Of a stretch of 64,000 nucleotides of DNA, positions 28,159-37,129 are shown in pieces. The notes under the pieces are model-generated. The model ran no database searches. It was not told the origin of the DNA and was given only the letters and a program-made list of their open reading frames with translations. The DNA is from Anaerolineaceae bacterium. Its GTDB lineage: Bacteria > Chloroflexota > Anaerolineae > Anaerolineales > E44-bin32. The stretch covers positions 2,339,157-2,403,156 of the forward strand of contig CP070708.1 of assembly GCA_020350285.1 (NCBI GenBank), read 5' to 3'. A program made the position numbers and the translations under genes. Numbering within the stretch: the first letter of the stretch is position 1; the number at the start of each line of letters is the position of its first letter.

Positions 28159-30308
28159 GAACTGTCGGGCGGCGTATTTGTGCTGTCTTGAGGATCTTGG
28201 ATTGGGGTAGTGTCCTCTTCCGCTGGTTCAGGGTATTGCAGACGTGGATGGTAAAAGTTCCTTAGTGTCCTTGTGAAAGAAGAGCGGATCGTATCGAGAT
28301 CTTTCAACGTCAAGTCGGTTCGGGCAAGTTGCCCATTTGACAGCCGATCAGCAATGACCCAACGGACGAGCTTGTCGATCTCTTCATTATTCTGAGGTTT
28401 GTCTGCGCGAACTTTGGCTTCAACGCCGTCCGCCAGCATGAGAACGGCAGTCTCCCGTGTGTGCGGTGTGGTGCCAGGATATGTGAATTCATCAGTCTTG
28501 ACGAGACTCTTATCACCCCCAGCAGCCTCTATGGCAGCATGGTATTGGTACCTGACCTTTTGGTTGCCATGATGTTCTTTAATGAAGGCTTGGATACTTT
28601 CTGGCAGGCGATATTTATTGGCAAGCTCGAGACCATCATCCACATGGGAAATAATGATGCTGGCGCTAGTCGTTGGATCTAACTGCTCATGTACATTCTG
28701 CCCAGGCACCTGGTTTTCAATGAAGAATTGAGGACGAAGAGCTTTACCGACGTCGTGATATAAGGCTCCCACACGTGTGAGTAAGGGATTGGCTTCGATG
28801 GCACGGGCAGCTTGTTCAGCGAGATTGGCGACCTGCAAACTGTGTTGGTAGGTTCCTGGTGCGTTTTGCAGCAGCAACTGTAACAGCGGATGATCAGGGC
28901 GAGATAACTCAATCAGCTGGAGGCTTGTGGTGATACCGAGGAAGTTGCTTATGAGGAGTAACAATCCGAATCCGAGACTCGCTGAGAGTAAGCCGTTGAT
29001 GATGGCAGCCCCCATGAGTGTCGCTTTACCAAGCAGGTCCGTTGCAGGATCGGGGAAGCGGAAGATGACGATCACCATGGCAGCGGAAATCGATGTGCCA
29101 ATTCCGGCCCAGAAGAAGGAGCTCAGACGCTCAGCTCGGCCTATGATCAAGGCAGCGATCGTACCACTCAAAGCGGTATACAGTCCGAGTTCCAACCCCC
29201 TTGGCGCTAAGAAACCCGCTAACGCACCACTCACTAGAGCGCTCATAATGCCCATACCGGGGCTAAAGAGAACTGCAAATAAGATGGGGAGGGTTGCAGC
29301 TGGGAAGAGATAAGGTAAGACCGTTCTTCCTGGGATCATAAGCTGCATGTTCAAAGCCACAATGATGAACATGACGCTTACGGTTAATGCATGACGTGTT
29401 TTCTTGATCTGAGTTGGATGGATTCGGTAGGCATAGAGCGCGATCGTGCTTGCTAAAAGCGTGACCAGTAATACTTGGATCGAAATTCTTTGCCAGGGTT
29501 CAGGTGGCTTCAAGAGGTTATATGCTTCCAAAGCCTCAATCTCGAGAGGTGTAATTCTAGATCCTACCCTGACGATCGTTTCCCCAGCAGCATAGGATAT
29601 CCGAACCAATTCGACCGATTGACGCGCGTTTTCTTTAGCTTCCTCGGTTGCTGATTCATTGAGCCATGTGTTCGGTGCGACAAAAGCGGTCACCAATTGG
29701 CTAACCAATTCAACTTGGTCTACTGGCAAAGCTATGCTCACGAGTGTTGGCACGGATCGCCGCGCCTCGTTTACCCTATCCTCCCTGATTTCATTACGCA
29801 TCACCTGTTCCAGCACCGATGTCGTTTCGAGTTTTATGGCCTCCCAGCGGGGATCAGGTAAATCTATTATCGCTTGGGCAATTTCAGCATCTAAAGGGGC
29901 CTCTTCGATGCGGATCAGATCTTCGATCCATTCTTCTTGGGTGCTGAGCTCATCTGCGCGAACGGTATCGATGTAGTCAAGTACGGCTCTGAGGTTTTCA
30001 AGTTGTTGTCGAGCGACATTGCTATCAGGAGGATCGTAGATGTCCTCGACTGCTTCGGCTGCCTCTTGGCGCGCTTGTTCGGTTAGAACATCACTTGGGA
30101 AATCTAACCTGTAGGGGGCAAGGATATCCTGTGGAGCGACATCACCTGGTTCTAGAATGAACGTTGACCCGTTCTGTGAAATCGGTAGGGATAGGGCGAT
30201 GACTGTCCCAATCAAGCCGAAAGCGAAAATCAACCCTAATCGGGTTGCTTGCCAAGCGAGCTTGATACGCTCGCCGATGGAGGGTCGTCCTCCCGAAGGA
30301 TCTTCCAT
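28155..30308 (-). CDS. pgpH: PgpH-type 7TMR-HD phosphohydrolase (c-di-AMP phosphodiesterase family)
   Basis: A 717-residue membrane protein. One N-terminal helix (ATRLGLIFAFGLIGTVIAL), a large extracytoplasmic 7TMR-HDED domain (about residues 45-270), about seven membrane helices (about 280-470), then a cytoplasmic HD domain with HSLQVANLAEQAA and LYHDVGK (His-Asp), HVDDG and KEHHG. PgpH of Listeria hydrolyses c-di-AMP to pApA; the same activity is inferred. The tail is rich in Pro, Asp and Thr. Confidence 0.9.
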   Translation of the reverse strand: MEDPSGGRPSIGERIKLAWQATRLGLIFAFGLIGTVIALSLPISQNGSTFILEPGDVAPQDILAPYRLDFPSDVLTEQARQEAAEAVEDIYDPPDSNVARQQLENLRAVLDYIDTVRADELSTQEEWIEDLIRIEEAPLDAEIAQAIIDLPDPRWEAIKLETTSVLEQVMRNEIREDRVNEARRSVPTLVSIALPVDQVELVSQLVTAFVAPNTWLNESATEEAKENARQSVELVRISYAAGETIVRVGSRITPLEIEALEAYNLLKPPEPWQRISIQVLLVTLLASTIALYAYRIHPTQIKKTRHALTVSVMFIIVALNMQLMIPGRTVLPYLFPAATLPILFAVLFSPGMGIMSALVSGALAGFLAPRGLELGLYTALSGTIAALIIGRAERLSSFFWAGIGTSISAAMVIVIFRFPDPATDLLGKATLMGAAIINGLLSASLGFGLLLLISNFLGITTSLQLIELSRPDHPLLQLLLQNAPGTYQHSLQVANLAEQAARAIEANPLLTRVGALYHDVGKALRPQFFIENQVPGQNVHEQLDPTTSASIIISHVDDGLELANKYRLPESIQAFIKEHHGNQKVRYQYHAAIEAAGGDKSLVKTDEFTYPGTTPHTRETAVLMLADGVEAKVRADKPQNNEEIDKLVRWVIADRLSNGQLARTDLTLKDLDTIRSSFTRTLRNFYHPRLQYPEPAEEDTTPIQDPQDSTNTPPDSS

Positions 30309-30316
30309 GGTTCCGA

Positions 30317-30766
30317 TCAGCTATTGCTTAGCAACTGTTTGACAAGTGTACTGACCGTTTTACCATCAGCTCTGCCTTGGACGCGCGGCATCAGAACTTT
30401 CATGACCTTTCCCATGGATTCTGGTCCAGAGGCTTCCACTTCCTCAATCGCTTGATGAGCAAGTTCTTCCAGTTCCTCCGGTTTCAGTGGCTGGGGGAGG
30501 TAATCATTGAGTACTTTGAGCTCGTCTTCAGCTGAGTTGATCAAATCTCCTCGGTCAGCACGCTTGGCCTCTTCGATCGCCTCTCGACGGGTTTTTGCTT
30601 CCTTCTGGATCAAAATTAGCAGTTCAGGTTCGTCGAGCGGTTCTTGTCGTTCAACCTCGGCGATCTTAATAGATGTGAGCAACATCCGTAATGTGCGTTT
30701 CTTCACATCGTCACCGGACCGTATGGCGTGCTTAAGTTCTTCTTCGAACGTTTCTCTCTTTAACAT
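30317..30766 (-). CDS. yqeY: GatB/YqeY domain protein
   Basis: A 149-residue protein of the YqeY family, related to the tail of the amidotransferase subunit GatB that contacts tRNA. It contains KRTLRMLLTSIKIAEVE, KEAKTRREAIEEA and MGKVMKVLMPRVQGRADG, all characteristic. The start at 30766 gives the standard length; an upstream in-frame ATG at 30805 would add 13 unrelated residues and lies upstream of the -10 box. A perfect TATAAT ends 6 bases before the ATG, suggesting a leaderless mRNA. Its molecular role is not settled. Confidence 0.9.
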   Translation of the reverse strand: MLKRETFEEELKHAIRSGDDVKKRTLRMLLTSIKIAEVERQEPLDEPELLILIQKEAKTRREAIEEAKRADRGDLINSAEDELKVLNDYLPQPLKPEELEELAHQAIEEVEASGPESMGKVMKVLMPRVQGRADGKTVSTLVKQLLSNS

Positions 30767-30772
30767 AGCTCC

Positions 30773-30778
30773 ATTATA
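30773..30778 (-). promoter_or_regulatory. -10 box (TATAAT) for a leaderless yqeY transcript
   Basis: On the minus strand TATAAT occupies 30778-30773 and the ATG is at 30766, so transcription should start at or within a base or two of the start codon. No good -35 hexamer is seen at 16-18 bp. It probably drives yqeY-pgpH-ybeY-dgkA. Confidence 0.5.
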
Positions 30779-30805
30779 CAGGGGAGGCGATGGACAGGGT
30801 AGCAA

Positions 30806-31209
30806 AATGGATTAAAACCCATCCGATCGATGCCAACTAGCAGTAAATTAGGGCTACTCTCCCATCTCTCCATAGTTGTGAACTCACGGCTTTATATTCA
30901 AAAGAATTACATTCATACACCGAAATATGATGATCTGAACATTCTAACATGACAAACGATTATTCCAATGATGATAAAATATATCCGGTTGGGATAAATT
31001 TAATGTTAACTTGATGTATGTCTTTTGAGTTGGATGCTTTCTGTCAGGTATAAGGTAATGTGTAAATGTTACGAATCACTGGGGGACCGGAATTCTCATC
31101 AATGGCTAGGTATAAAACATTCTTTCCTGCAAGAGCATGAAATCAAAGATGAGTAACTGGGATATGCAGGGTTGGGATTACTGACAACCCAAGGTCAAAG
31201 GAGTGTTCT
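30806..31209. other. Divergent intergenic region, promoter for msrP
   Basis: Between the divergent yqeY and msrP genes. TTGAGT (31025-31030) and TATAAG (31049-31054), spacer 18 bp, face msrP and imply a start near 31061 and a leader of about 149 nt. Within the leader GGGTTG/CAACCC (about 31168-31189) can pair close to the ribosome site GGAG. Apart from this, 30806-31020 is AT-rich and I see no gene or repeat in it. Confidence 0.5.
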
Positions 31210-32190
31210 GTGAAGAAAATCCATCCATCAGAAATTACACCAGAACATGTTTACCTCTCACGGCGGGACTTTATGAAAGGTGCGGGAGCGATGGCGTTGA
31301 GTTCGCTGGTCGTCGCAGCATGTGGGAGTGGGGAAACCCCCTCACCCTCGACCAGTCCTGATGCGACAGCTGTGCCTACAATAGGTGGGAGTCCTCAGGC
31401 AACACCTCAGCCAACATCCTTGGTGGATGAATATGGAGACCCGCTGAATTCATACGAGGATATCACCAGTTTTAATAACTTTTACGAGTTCACGACAAAC
31501 AAAACCGCTGTAGCGGAATTAGCCAAGGACTTTACGACCTCACCTTGGATGGTTGAAGTTGGTGGTCTCGTAAATCAACCTGCAACCTTAGACCTCGATG
31601 ACATACAAAAGAGGTTTCCCCAAGAAGATCGGATCTACCGTCTCCGGTGTGTCGAAGGATGGTCAATGGTCATCCCTTGGGTGGGTTTCCCCCTCGCATC
31701 CTTGTTGGAAGAGGTTGAACCTTTGAGCGATGCGAAGTATGTCCGATTTGAAACACTCTATGATCCCGATCAGATGGCTGGACAAAGAAATTCACCATAC
31801 CCTTGGCCTTATGTTGAAGGTTTACGCTTAGACGAGGCGATGAATGGGCTTACGATCCTTGCGACAGGTATTTATGGTAAAGGTCTACCCCCGCAAAGTG
31901 GAGCCCCAGTCCGGCTGGTAGTCCCTTGGAAATATGGTTTCAAGAGTATCAAGTCGATTGTCAAGATTGATCTTGTCGCAGAAGAACCAACATCAACGTG
32001 GATGGAAATATCTCCAAACGAGTATGGATTCTATGCGAATGTTAACCCCGATGTTGACCATCCAAGATGGTCTCAAGCAACGGAGCAGCGTGTTCGGGAA
32101 TCGGGTCGGCGACCGACTTTGCTTTTCAATGGTTATGAAGAAGAGGTGGGTAACCTTTATGAGGGATTAGATTTACGGGAGAATTACTAG
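31210..32190 (+). CDS. msrP: MsrP/YedY-like Tat-exported molybdopterin oxidoreductase
   Basis: Sulfite-oxidase-fold molybdoenzyme. A twin-arginine signal ([18 protein letters not shown]) ends in AACG, suggesting a lipid-anchored cysteine. The fold begins with [10 protein letters not shown] and contains [15 protein letters not shown], whose Cys should bind molybdenum as in YedY. In E. coli MsrP repairs oxidised methionine outside the cytoplasm with the heme membrane protein MsrQ; no msrQ-like gene is adjacent here. The start is GTG at 31210. Length 326 is typical. Confidence 0.9.
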   Translation: MKKIHPSEITPEHVYLSRRDFMKGAGAMALSSLVVAACGSGETPSPSTSPDATAVPTIGGSPQATPQPTSLVDEYGDPLNSYEDITSFNNFYEFTTNKTAVAELAKDFTTSPWMVEVGGLVNQPATLDLDDIQKRFPQEDRIYRLRCVEGWSMVIPWVGFPLASLLEEVEPLSDAKYVRFETLYDPDQMAGQRNSPYPWPYVEGLRLDEAMNGLTILATGIYGKGLPPQSGAPVRLVVPWKYGFKSIKSIVKIDLVAEEPTSTWMEISPNEYGFYANVNPDVDHPRWSQATEQRVRESGRRPTLLFNGYEEEVGNLYEGLDLRENY

Positions 32191-32220
32191 TTTCAGCTTT
32201 CCAGACGAAATGTCTATATT

Positions 32221-32255
32221 AACCTTCCCGCGAGTTTCAAACTCGCGGGAAGGTT
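32221..32255. terminator. CCCGCGAG hairpin after msrP
   Basis: A perfect inverted repeat with 17-bp arms (AACCTTCCCGCGAGTTT and its complement around one base) 30 bases past the msrP stop. It belongs to a three-member family (also 45145-45173 and 53788-53820) with the shared core CCCGCGAG, all near transcript ends. Probably a terminator derived from a mobile palindrome. Confidence 0.7.
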
Positions 32256-32295
32256 TGTTCTTGTAGTGGTGGTTTGCATGTCGACGTGCAACCGG

Positions 32296-32400
32296 GCGTG
32301 GGAGCCCGGCCTACTCATTCCCAGTAGAGGCGGTTCCCGGACTTGTCCTGAGCTATGCCGAAGGATCGTCTTACGACCATGCGTGGGAGACCTGTCTACT
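32296..32400. repeat. Direct repeats GCGTGGGAG...CCTACT/CTACT
   Basis: Two 20-base direct repeats at 32296-32315 and 32381-32400 start with GCGTGGGAG and end in CTACT, differing at three positions. Between them lies a stretch containing CTGAGCTATGCCGAAGGATC. The left copy is also part of a hairpin CCGGGC/GCCCGG. They lie between the convergent msrP and mtaB genes. Confidence 0.6.
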
Positions 32401-32471
32401 AGTTCTTGAGCTTATTATCTTTCTACGCAGGCCTCAGTCCGTAAAAAGAAGCTGGTGCGGCTTAAAACGCA

Positions 32472-33752
32472 TTAGACTAGAAGTTCGCCGCGCATCTTTT
32501 CACCTTCCAACTCAAGAAGGCGAACCAAAGATATTTGGTTATTTAATTTTTCTCTACTTTCTGATCGCACTCTTATGTAATTGTCAGTCAGTCCTGATAG
32601 TTCCCATCTATTCGATTCAGATGGACAAGCTTTCTCCCATAAAACAGGCAAGGTTTCACCCAGAAAAGCAGTCCGGAAAGACTGTGCGGATTTTCCCGTG
32701 ATATTTCTGACCCTGCGGCTGCGATCCCGTGCATTTTGAAGAGGTACATGTTCCGGCAAATGGACGGCAGGTGTGCCTCTCCGTGGCGAGTAGATGAAGA
32801 CATGTGCTCCAGCGAATCCCATCTTCTCAATGAAGGCCAGACTCAGGTCAAATTCCTTCTCCGTTTCGCCAGGAAAACCCACCATGATGTCCGTAGTTAC
32901 CGCGAGCCCGGATACGGTATCACGTGCTTCGGAAACGAGGTTGGCAAATGATTGAGTAGAAATTGGTCGCCCCATACGGCGTAAGGTTTCATCACACCCA
33001 GATTGAAGTGGGATGTGTAACTGTCGGCAGACTCTCGAATCTCGCAACAGCACGAAAAGCTCCTTCGGTAACCCCCAGGGCTCCATGGATGATAACCTGA
33101 TACGCGAGATTTCTGTCTGATCGAGAATTGTTCGGATCAAATCGGTCAAATCGATGCCATCGGGTTGATCCAGCCCGTAAGCGCTAAGTTGAGAACCTGT
33201 CAACACGACCTCTTGCACACCGCCTCTCACCGCGCTTCGGATTTCCGCAACGATCACCCTGATCGGACGGCTACGGGAAGCACCTCTAGCGATGGTCGGA
33301 AGGCAGTAGGTGCAATGGTTATCACAACCATCCTGTACTTTGATGAAAGCGCGTGTTCGTCTGCGAATTCCTGGGACAGAACGCCTGTCTAATATGTCCC
33401 AGTTTGTTTCGAGTTCGGGAAGTCTAAGCACATCAGGGATGAGGGTTTCTTTTTGGGAGTTGGTGACGACCTGAACCACGCCCGGTAGAGCACGTGCTGC
33501 ATCGTGTTCAAGTTCGCTCCAACATCCGGTGAGGACAATTCGAGCTTCGCGATTTTTGCGGTGCACACCACGGATTTTGCTCCGTGAATCGGAAGCTGCA
33601 GCCGCTGTAACGCTGCAGGTGTTGATCACGGCAACATCACATGCTTCTGGTGAGCCAACAGGTTCATGGCCTGCCTGAATAACTTGATAGGCCATGATCT
33701 CGATTTCACTTTGGTTTAACCGACAACCGATGGAGTCAAAAAAGATCTTCAT
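32472..33752 (-). CDS. mtaB: tRNA t6A37 methylthiotransferase MtaB
   Basis: Radical-SAM methylthiotransferase converting t6A37 to ms2t6A37 in tRNA. The N-terminal UPF0004 domain begins FFDSIGCRLNQSE (the MtaB form, with Cys) and has INTCSVT and LTGCWSEL for the auxiliary cluster. The radical-SAM motif is DGCDNHCTYC near residue 140, followed by the MtaB/MiaB motif VLTGSQLSAYG. The C-terminal ~70 residues correspond to a TRAM-like domain. Length 426. AGGTAAGG precedes the ATG. Confidence 0.93.
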   Translation of the reverse strand: MKIFFDSIGCRLNQSEIEIMAYQVIQAGHEPVGSPEACDVAVINTCSVTAAAASDSRSKIRGVHRKNREARIVLTGCWSELEHDAARALPGVVQVVTNSQKETLIPDVLRLPELETNWDILDRRSVPGIRRRTRAFIKVQDGCDNHCTYCLPTIARGASRSRPIRVIVAEIRSAVRGGVQEVVLTGSQLSAYGLDQPDGIDLTDLIRTILDQTEISRIRLSSMEPWGLPKELFVLLRDSRVCRQLHIPLQSGCDETLRRMGRPISTQSFANLVSEARDTVSGLAVTTDIMVGFPGETEKEFDLSLAFIEKMGFAGAHVFIYSPRRGTPAVHLPEHVPLQNARDRSRRVRNITGKSAQSFRTAFLGETLPVLWEKACPSESNRWELSGLTDNYIRVRSESREKLNNQISLVRLLELEGEKMRGELLV

Positions 33753-33778
33753 ACCTTACCTGAACTAAACTCTCTCAT

Positions 33779-34447
33779 TTATGGCAGTAGAACGGAAAAA
33801 TTCTCAAAAAGAATATCTGTACCGGGCTTATCGTATGTGCCAGCGATAAGTCCGACATCTCCTTGTGCCCAATCAGAGGCTCTAGCTTGGGCAGCAAGCG
33901 CACCGTTGATGTATAAGGATAATTCTTCACCCACGCAATCTGCTCGAATGTGGTTGGTGTCTTCCCCTTGATTAATTGCTTCAAATGGCAGCATCGCATC
34001 ACTGCTGAGCAGGATTTCACTCCCATCCTGATAGATACCGATCGTACAGTATCCATCGCTTGATATGAGGAAGAAGTAGAAATTCCGCGCGTCTTGATAA
34101 CGGCACAACACGCCAAAAACATTGTCATCAGGTCCATCAAGTTTCGTAGTCAATACTTGAATTACTGTATCTCCTAGGTCCAAGTGTGGACGTGCCCATA
34201 CATTCGTATCAGGTGTGAAGATCGCGATCCGGTATCCACCGTTCTGGTAATCCGTGAGGTAGGTATCATCAGAATAGCGATCCCACCCGCTAGCGGTTCT
34301 TGAAAAGTCATCTTGAAACAAGACTGACCCTGAATCGATGGGAGGTTCCAACAGGTTGCATGCTTGACATAAAAACAGCATCACGGATGCTATGAGTATC
34401 AGAGTGGCATAGGTCCGGATATGAGATTGTAGGGTTTTTTCAACCAT
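33779..34447 (-). CDS. Probable lipoprotein with LamG/concanavalin-like beta domain
   Basis: A 222-residue exported protein. The hydrophobic signal TLILIASVMLFLCQAC ends in a possible but imperfect lipobox (CQAC). The body begins FQDDFSRTASGWDRYSDD and continues with beta-rich segments (NFYFFLISSDGYCTIGIYQDG, LSLYINGALAAQARA, VGLIAGTYDKPG), resembling laminin-G-like domains. No catalytic residues were recognised. The -10 box TAGAAT with an upstream TG (extended -10) ends 6 bases before the ATG, pointing to a leaderless mRNA. Confidence 0.72.
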   Translation of the reverse strand: MVEKTLQSHIRTYATLILIASVMLFLCQACNLLEPPIDSGSVLFQDDFSRTASGWDRYSDDTYLTDYQNGGYRIAIFTPDTNVWARPHLDLGDTVIQVLTTKLDGPDDNVFGVLCRYQDARNFYFFLISSDGYCTIGIYQDGSEILLSSDAMLPFEAINQGEDTNHIRADCVGEELSLYINGALAAQARASDWAQGDVGLIAGTYDKPGTDILFENFSVLLP

Positions 34448-34453
34448 GTCGGC

Positions 34454-34459
34454 ATTCTA
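34454..34459 (-). promoter_or_regulatory. Extended -10 box for the lipoprotein gene
   Basis: Minus strand TGCTAGAAT: TAGAAT at 34459-34454 with the TG extension. The ATG starts 6 bases further on, so the transcript should begin at or next to the start codon. Confidence 0.45.
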
Positions 34460-34551
34460 GCATAGAACATAGCAAGGCGTATCCATGGGATCAATCTTGT
34501 ATTCCCACAACAACAGATCGAAGCAAGTAGCTCTTAACAGAAGACTTGGGA

Positions 34552-35991
34552 TTATGGCCTTATATTCGATAGGATACGGTCAGCGAGTTGGCCGATGGGT
34601 CCACCCGGATCAAGCAGAATGGCCATCGAAAACGCTGCTCGAGCTCTTTGTTCTTCTCCTTGAGCGTAACGCAACAGCCCTATGTGGTACTGGATATCAG
34701 CTCTTGTAGGCGCAAGCATAAGTGCCCGCCACAGGAGACGCTCACTCAGACGGAAGTTGCCTAGCAAGAAATGAGCATATCCTAATGCATCGAGGTTGGT
34801 AGGGTCGCTTGGATCCAAAGCAAGCGCATTTCGTGCAGCTGGCAGACCGAGGGTTGCAACTTCAATTTCGTTAATCAATGAGAACTGTGCAAGCAGCTTC
34901 CAGAAGCGAGGATCCTGAGGGGACAGGTCTGTGGCTTGGCGATAAGCAGCGATAGCAGATCGAGTATCACCAAGAGCGGCATAAACTGACCCAAGCTCAG
35001 CGTTAACAGCTGGGTTGGTCGGTTCGAGTCGAGAGGCGATATCAAGTTGTTGTAGTGCTATCTCGGGCTTTCCAAGTTCTTGCCAATGCATCGCCAGGAA
35101 GATCCGAGGCAGTGCTGCATCACTCGCGACTTCAATTGCGTTCATCAGGTGTTGAAGGCCGTCGCGACCAGAACGATCGAGCGCGAGACCGAGGTATGCA
35201 CGGGCTTCGATATATTCTGGATTTAGCGTAAGGGCGTTTTGGAAAGCCCAAGTTGCCATCTGCCATTCTCCGTGCCTGGCGAATGTTTGGCCAACCTGTG
35301 CCAGCGTGTAAGAGGGATCATCAAGTTCTATTGCACTTTCGATCGCCTGGATGAGGGCTCTGGTGAGAGGCTTAGTGCCGGGGGATAGAGCATCACTCTG
35401 ATACAAATGTGGCAATGCATCTTCCGGATCACTCGATGATGTGATCACTGCATAGGAGTGGAGAGCTTCTTCGTGGAGGGGTTCGAAGGAGAGAAGCTCT
35501 TCGAAGGAGGCTCGGGCGTTCGTAGGATCATCTTGTTCCAAATAGGTCTGAGCCATAGTATAAAGAAAAGGAACTGGATTTGTGCAGGACCCGCCCGCAT
35601 CTCTCCACGCCGAGTTTGCCTGCTCGAGGCTACCCATCGCTAGGAAAGCACGGCTCCGTAAGCAGCCTTCAATCATATTTTCCGAAGCAGGTGAAGGTCC
35701 GCGATTCAGGTAATTCAGAGCTCGAAGAGGTTCATTCGCAGCGAGAGCGATCTCGGCCGCGTCGAGGTAAAGCCCTTCAAAGGCGTGATCGAACGCCATC
35801 GCCTCATCAATCAGACCTAGGGCTTCATCTAGTCGACCGGCATCTAGTGCGCTGTTGGCAGAACGCAGTGATCCCACAACTGGTTCTGGAATGGGTGTCG
35901 GGCTCAGAGCGATGAGGATCGCGAAAGCGAGGATGAGGTGAAGCCAGCGGGGGGATATTTGATCGCCCAATCTTAATGTCTCTCCAGTCAA
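34552..35991 (-). CDS. Membrane-anchored TPR protein
   Basis: A roughly 479-residue protein with an N-terminal hydrophobic segment (WLHLILAFAILIALS) and at least eight degenerate tetratricopeptide repeats, for example YIEARAYLGLALDRSGR, NPAVNAELGSVYAALGD and NLDALGYAHFLLGNF. TPR arrays mediate protein contacts; no specific partner can be named. The first possible start is TTG at 35991. Another TTG at 35970, nine bases after GGAGAG, may be the true start (472 residues). A TATAAT lies at 36005-36000 on the minus strand. Confidence 0.82.
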   Translation of the reverse strand: MTGETLRLGDQISPRWLHLILAFAILIALSPTPIPEPVVGSLRSANSALDAGRLDEALGLIDEAMAFDHAFEGLYLDAAEIALAANEPLRALNYLNRGPSPASENMIEGCLRSRAFLAMGSLEQANSAWRDAGGSCTNPVPFLYTMAQTYLEQDDPTNARASFEELLSFEPLHEEALHSYAVITSSSDPEDALPHLYQSDALSPGTKPLTRALIQAIESAIELDDPSYTLAQVGQTFARHGEWQMATWAFQNALTLNPEYIEARAYLGLALDRSGRDGLQHLMNAIEVASDAALPRIFLAMHWQELGKPEIALQQLDIASRLEPTNPAVNAELGSVYAALGDTRSAIAAYRQATDLSPQDPRFWKLLAQFSLINEIEVATLGLPAARNALALDPSDPTNLDALGYAHFLLGNFRLSERLLWRALMLAPTRADIQYHIGLLRYAQGEEQRARAAFSMAILLDPGGPIGQLADRILSNIRP

Positions 35992-36346
35992 CAGCGTGGA
36001 TTATAGCCTCTAGATCGCCGTCGCACGAACAGAATGAAGACATTCTCAGGATTGGTAGACTTCATCTGTGTGGGAGAATGACACAGGAATCAACGCTATG
36101 GTTTTCCTCATCATCAGCATTGCAACGGACTCGCTCTGTGCAATGTGCCAAGCTTCGAAATGAGAATTCTGATATGAGTTTCTATTAAATTCTATATGAG
36201 GTTGTCTATGACATCATGAGCGACTATAATCACGACAGCTTGGCGCCATGAAATCAAGCGCGCTACAGCTTCATGTTGCCAATAAGAAGGCAACTATTTC
36301 TTATCAACGATTGATGCATTAACTCAGGTGAGGGAAGGAGGATAAC
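35992..36346. promoter_or_regulatory. Divergent intergenic region with etfBA promoter
   Basis: Facing etfB: TTGTCT (36202-36207), 17-bp spacer, TATAAT (36225-36230), start near 36237 and a leader of about 110 nt. Facing the TPR gene: TATAAT at 36005-36000 on the minus strand. The stretch 36010-36200 holds no gene or repeat that I can identify. Confidence 0.7.
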
Positions 36347-37129
36347 TTGAATATCGTAGTCTGTGTGAAGCAAACTCCGGACACTGCGGCTATCGTAACC
36401 GTGGAAGACGGTGTTGTCTCATGGGGTGATGCGCCGGTCGTGCTTAATCCATGGGATGAATATGCCGTAGAGGAGGCGTTGCGTATCAAAGAAGCCCATG
36501 GTGGGGAAATAACAGCGATCAGCTTAGGTCCCGAGGATGCGAAGGAAGCGCTGAAGCAGGCTTTAGCTATGGGTTGTGATCAGGCGATATTGATAAGTGA
36601 TCCAGTATTTGCAGGAGCCGACACGCTCGTGGTTTCGAAGATCCTCGCGGCAAGCATTGATAAGATCGAGGGCACTGATCTGGTGATATTCGGGCGTGCT
36701 TCGGTGGACAGCGACACGGGTGTTACAGGACCACAGGTAGCTCGGCGACTAGGGTGGCCAGCACTCAGCCTTGTGGCTGCTATCTCCTCTCTAGATCCTG
36801 AGGGGAAGACCATAGCTGTCGAGCGTATGCTCGACGAGGGTAGGCAGCTGGTCAGTAGCCCACTTCCTGCAGTGGTCAGCGTCGTGAAAGAGATAAACGA
36901 ACCACGCTATCCATCATTTATGGGTATCCGCAAAGCATCGCGCGCTGAAATTCCACTTTGGACAGCAGCGGAATTAGGGTTGGATGAGATCTCAGACCCA
37001 GCAGTGATGTGGCCAGATATCATGGCACCGCCGAAGATTGAAACAGAGGTTGAGATGATTGAAGGCGAGACTCCTGAAGAAATAGCTGCACGATTGGTGG
37101 ACCGCCTGATGGAAGAGAAGGTAATCTGA
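36347..37129 (+). CDS. etfB: Electron transfer flavoprotein beta subunit
   Basis: Beta subunit of the FAD/AMP heterodimer that accepts electrons from acyl-CoA dehydrogenases. The N terminus MNIVVCVKQTPDTAA and the stretch VVLNPWDEYAVEEALRIKE are diagnostic; the ETF beta signature region VERMLDEGRQLV follows. Length 260. The start is TTG at 36347, set by a perfect AAGGAGGAT ribosome site. etfA overlaps by one base. The likely electron donors are the two acyl-CoA dehydrogenases encoded 11 kb downstream. Confidence 0.95.
   Translation: MNIVVCVKQTPDTAAIVTVEDGVVSWGDAPVVLNPWDEYAVEEALRIKEAHGGEITAISLGPEDAKEALKQALAMGCDQAILISDPVFAGADTLVVSKILAASIDKIEGTDLVIFGRASVDSDTGVTGPQVARRLGWPALSLVAAISSLDPEGKTIAVERMLDEGRQLVSSPLPAVVSVVKEINEPRYPSFMGIRKASRAEIPLWTAAELGLDEISDPAVMWPDIMAPPKIETEVEMIEGETPEEIAARLVDRLMEEKVI

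Noticed and set aside
31070-31190. Possible ydaO-type c-di-AMP riboswitch before msrP (ATCACTGGGGGACCGG)
   Set aside because: Only the first conserved block is vaguely similar; the later conserved segments expected for that riboswitch are not found.
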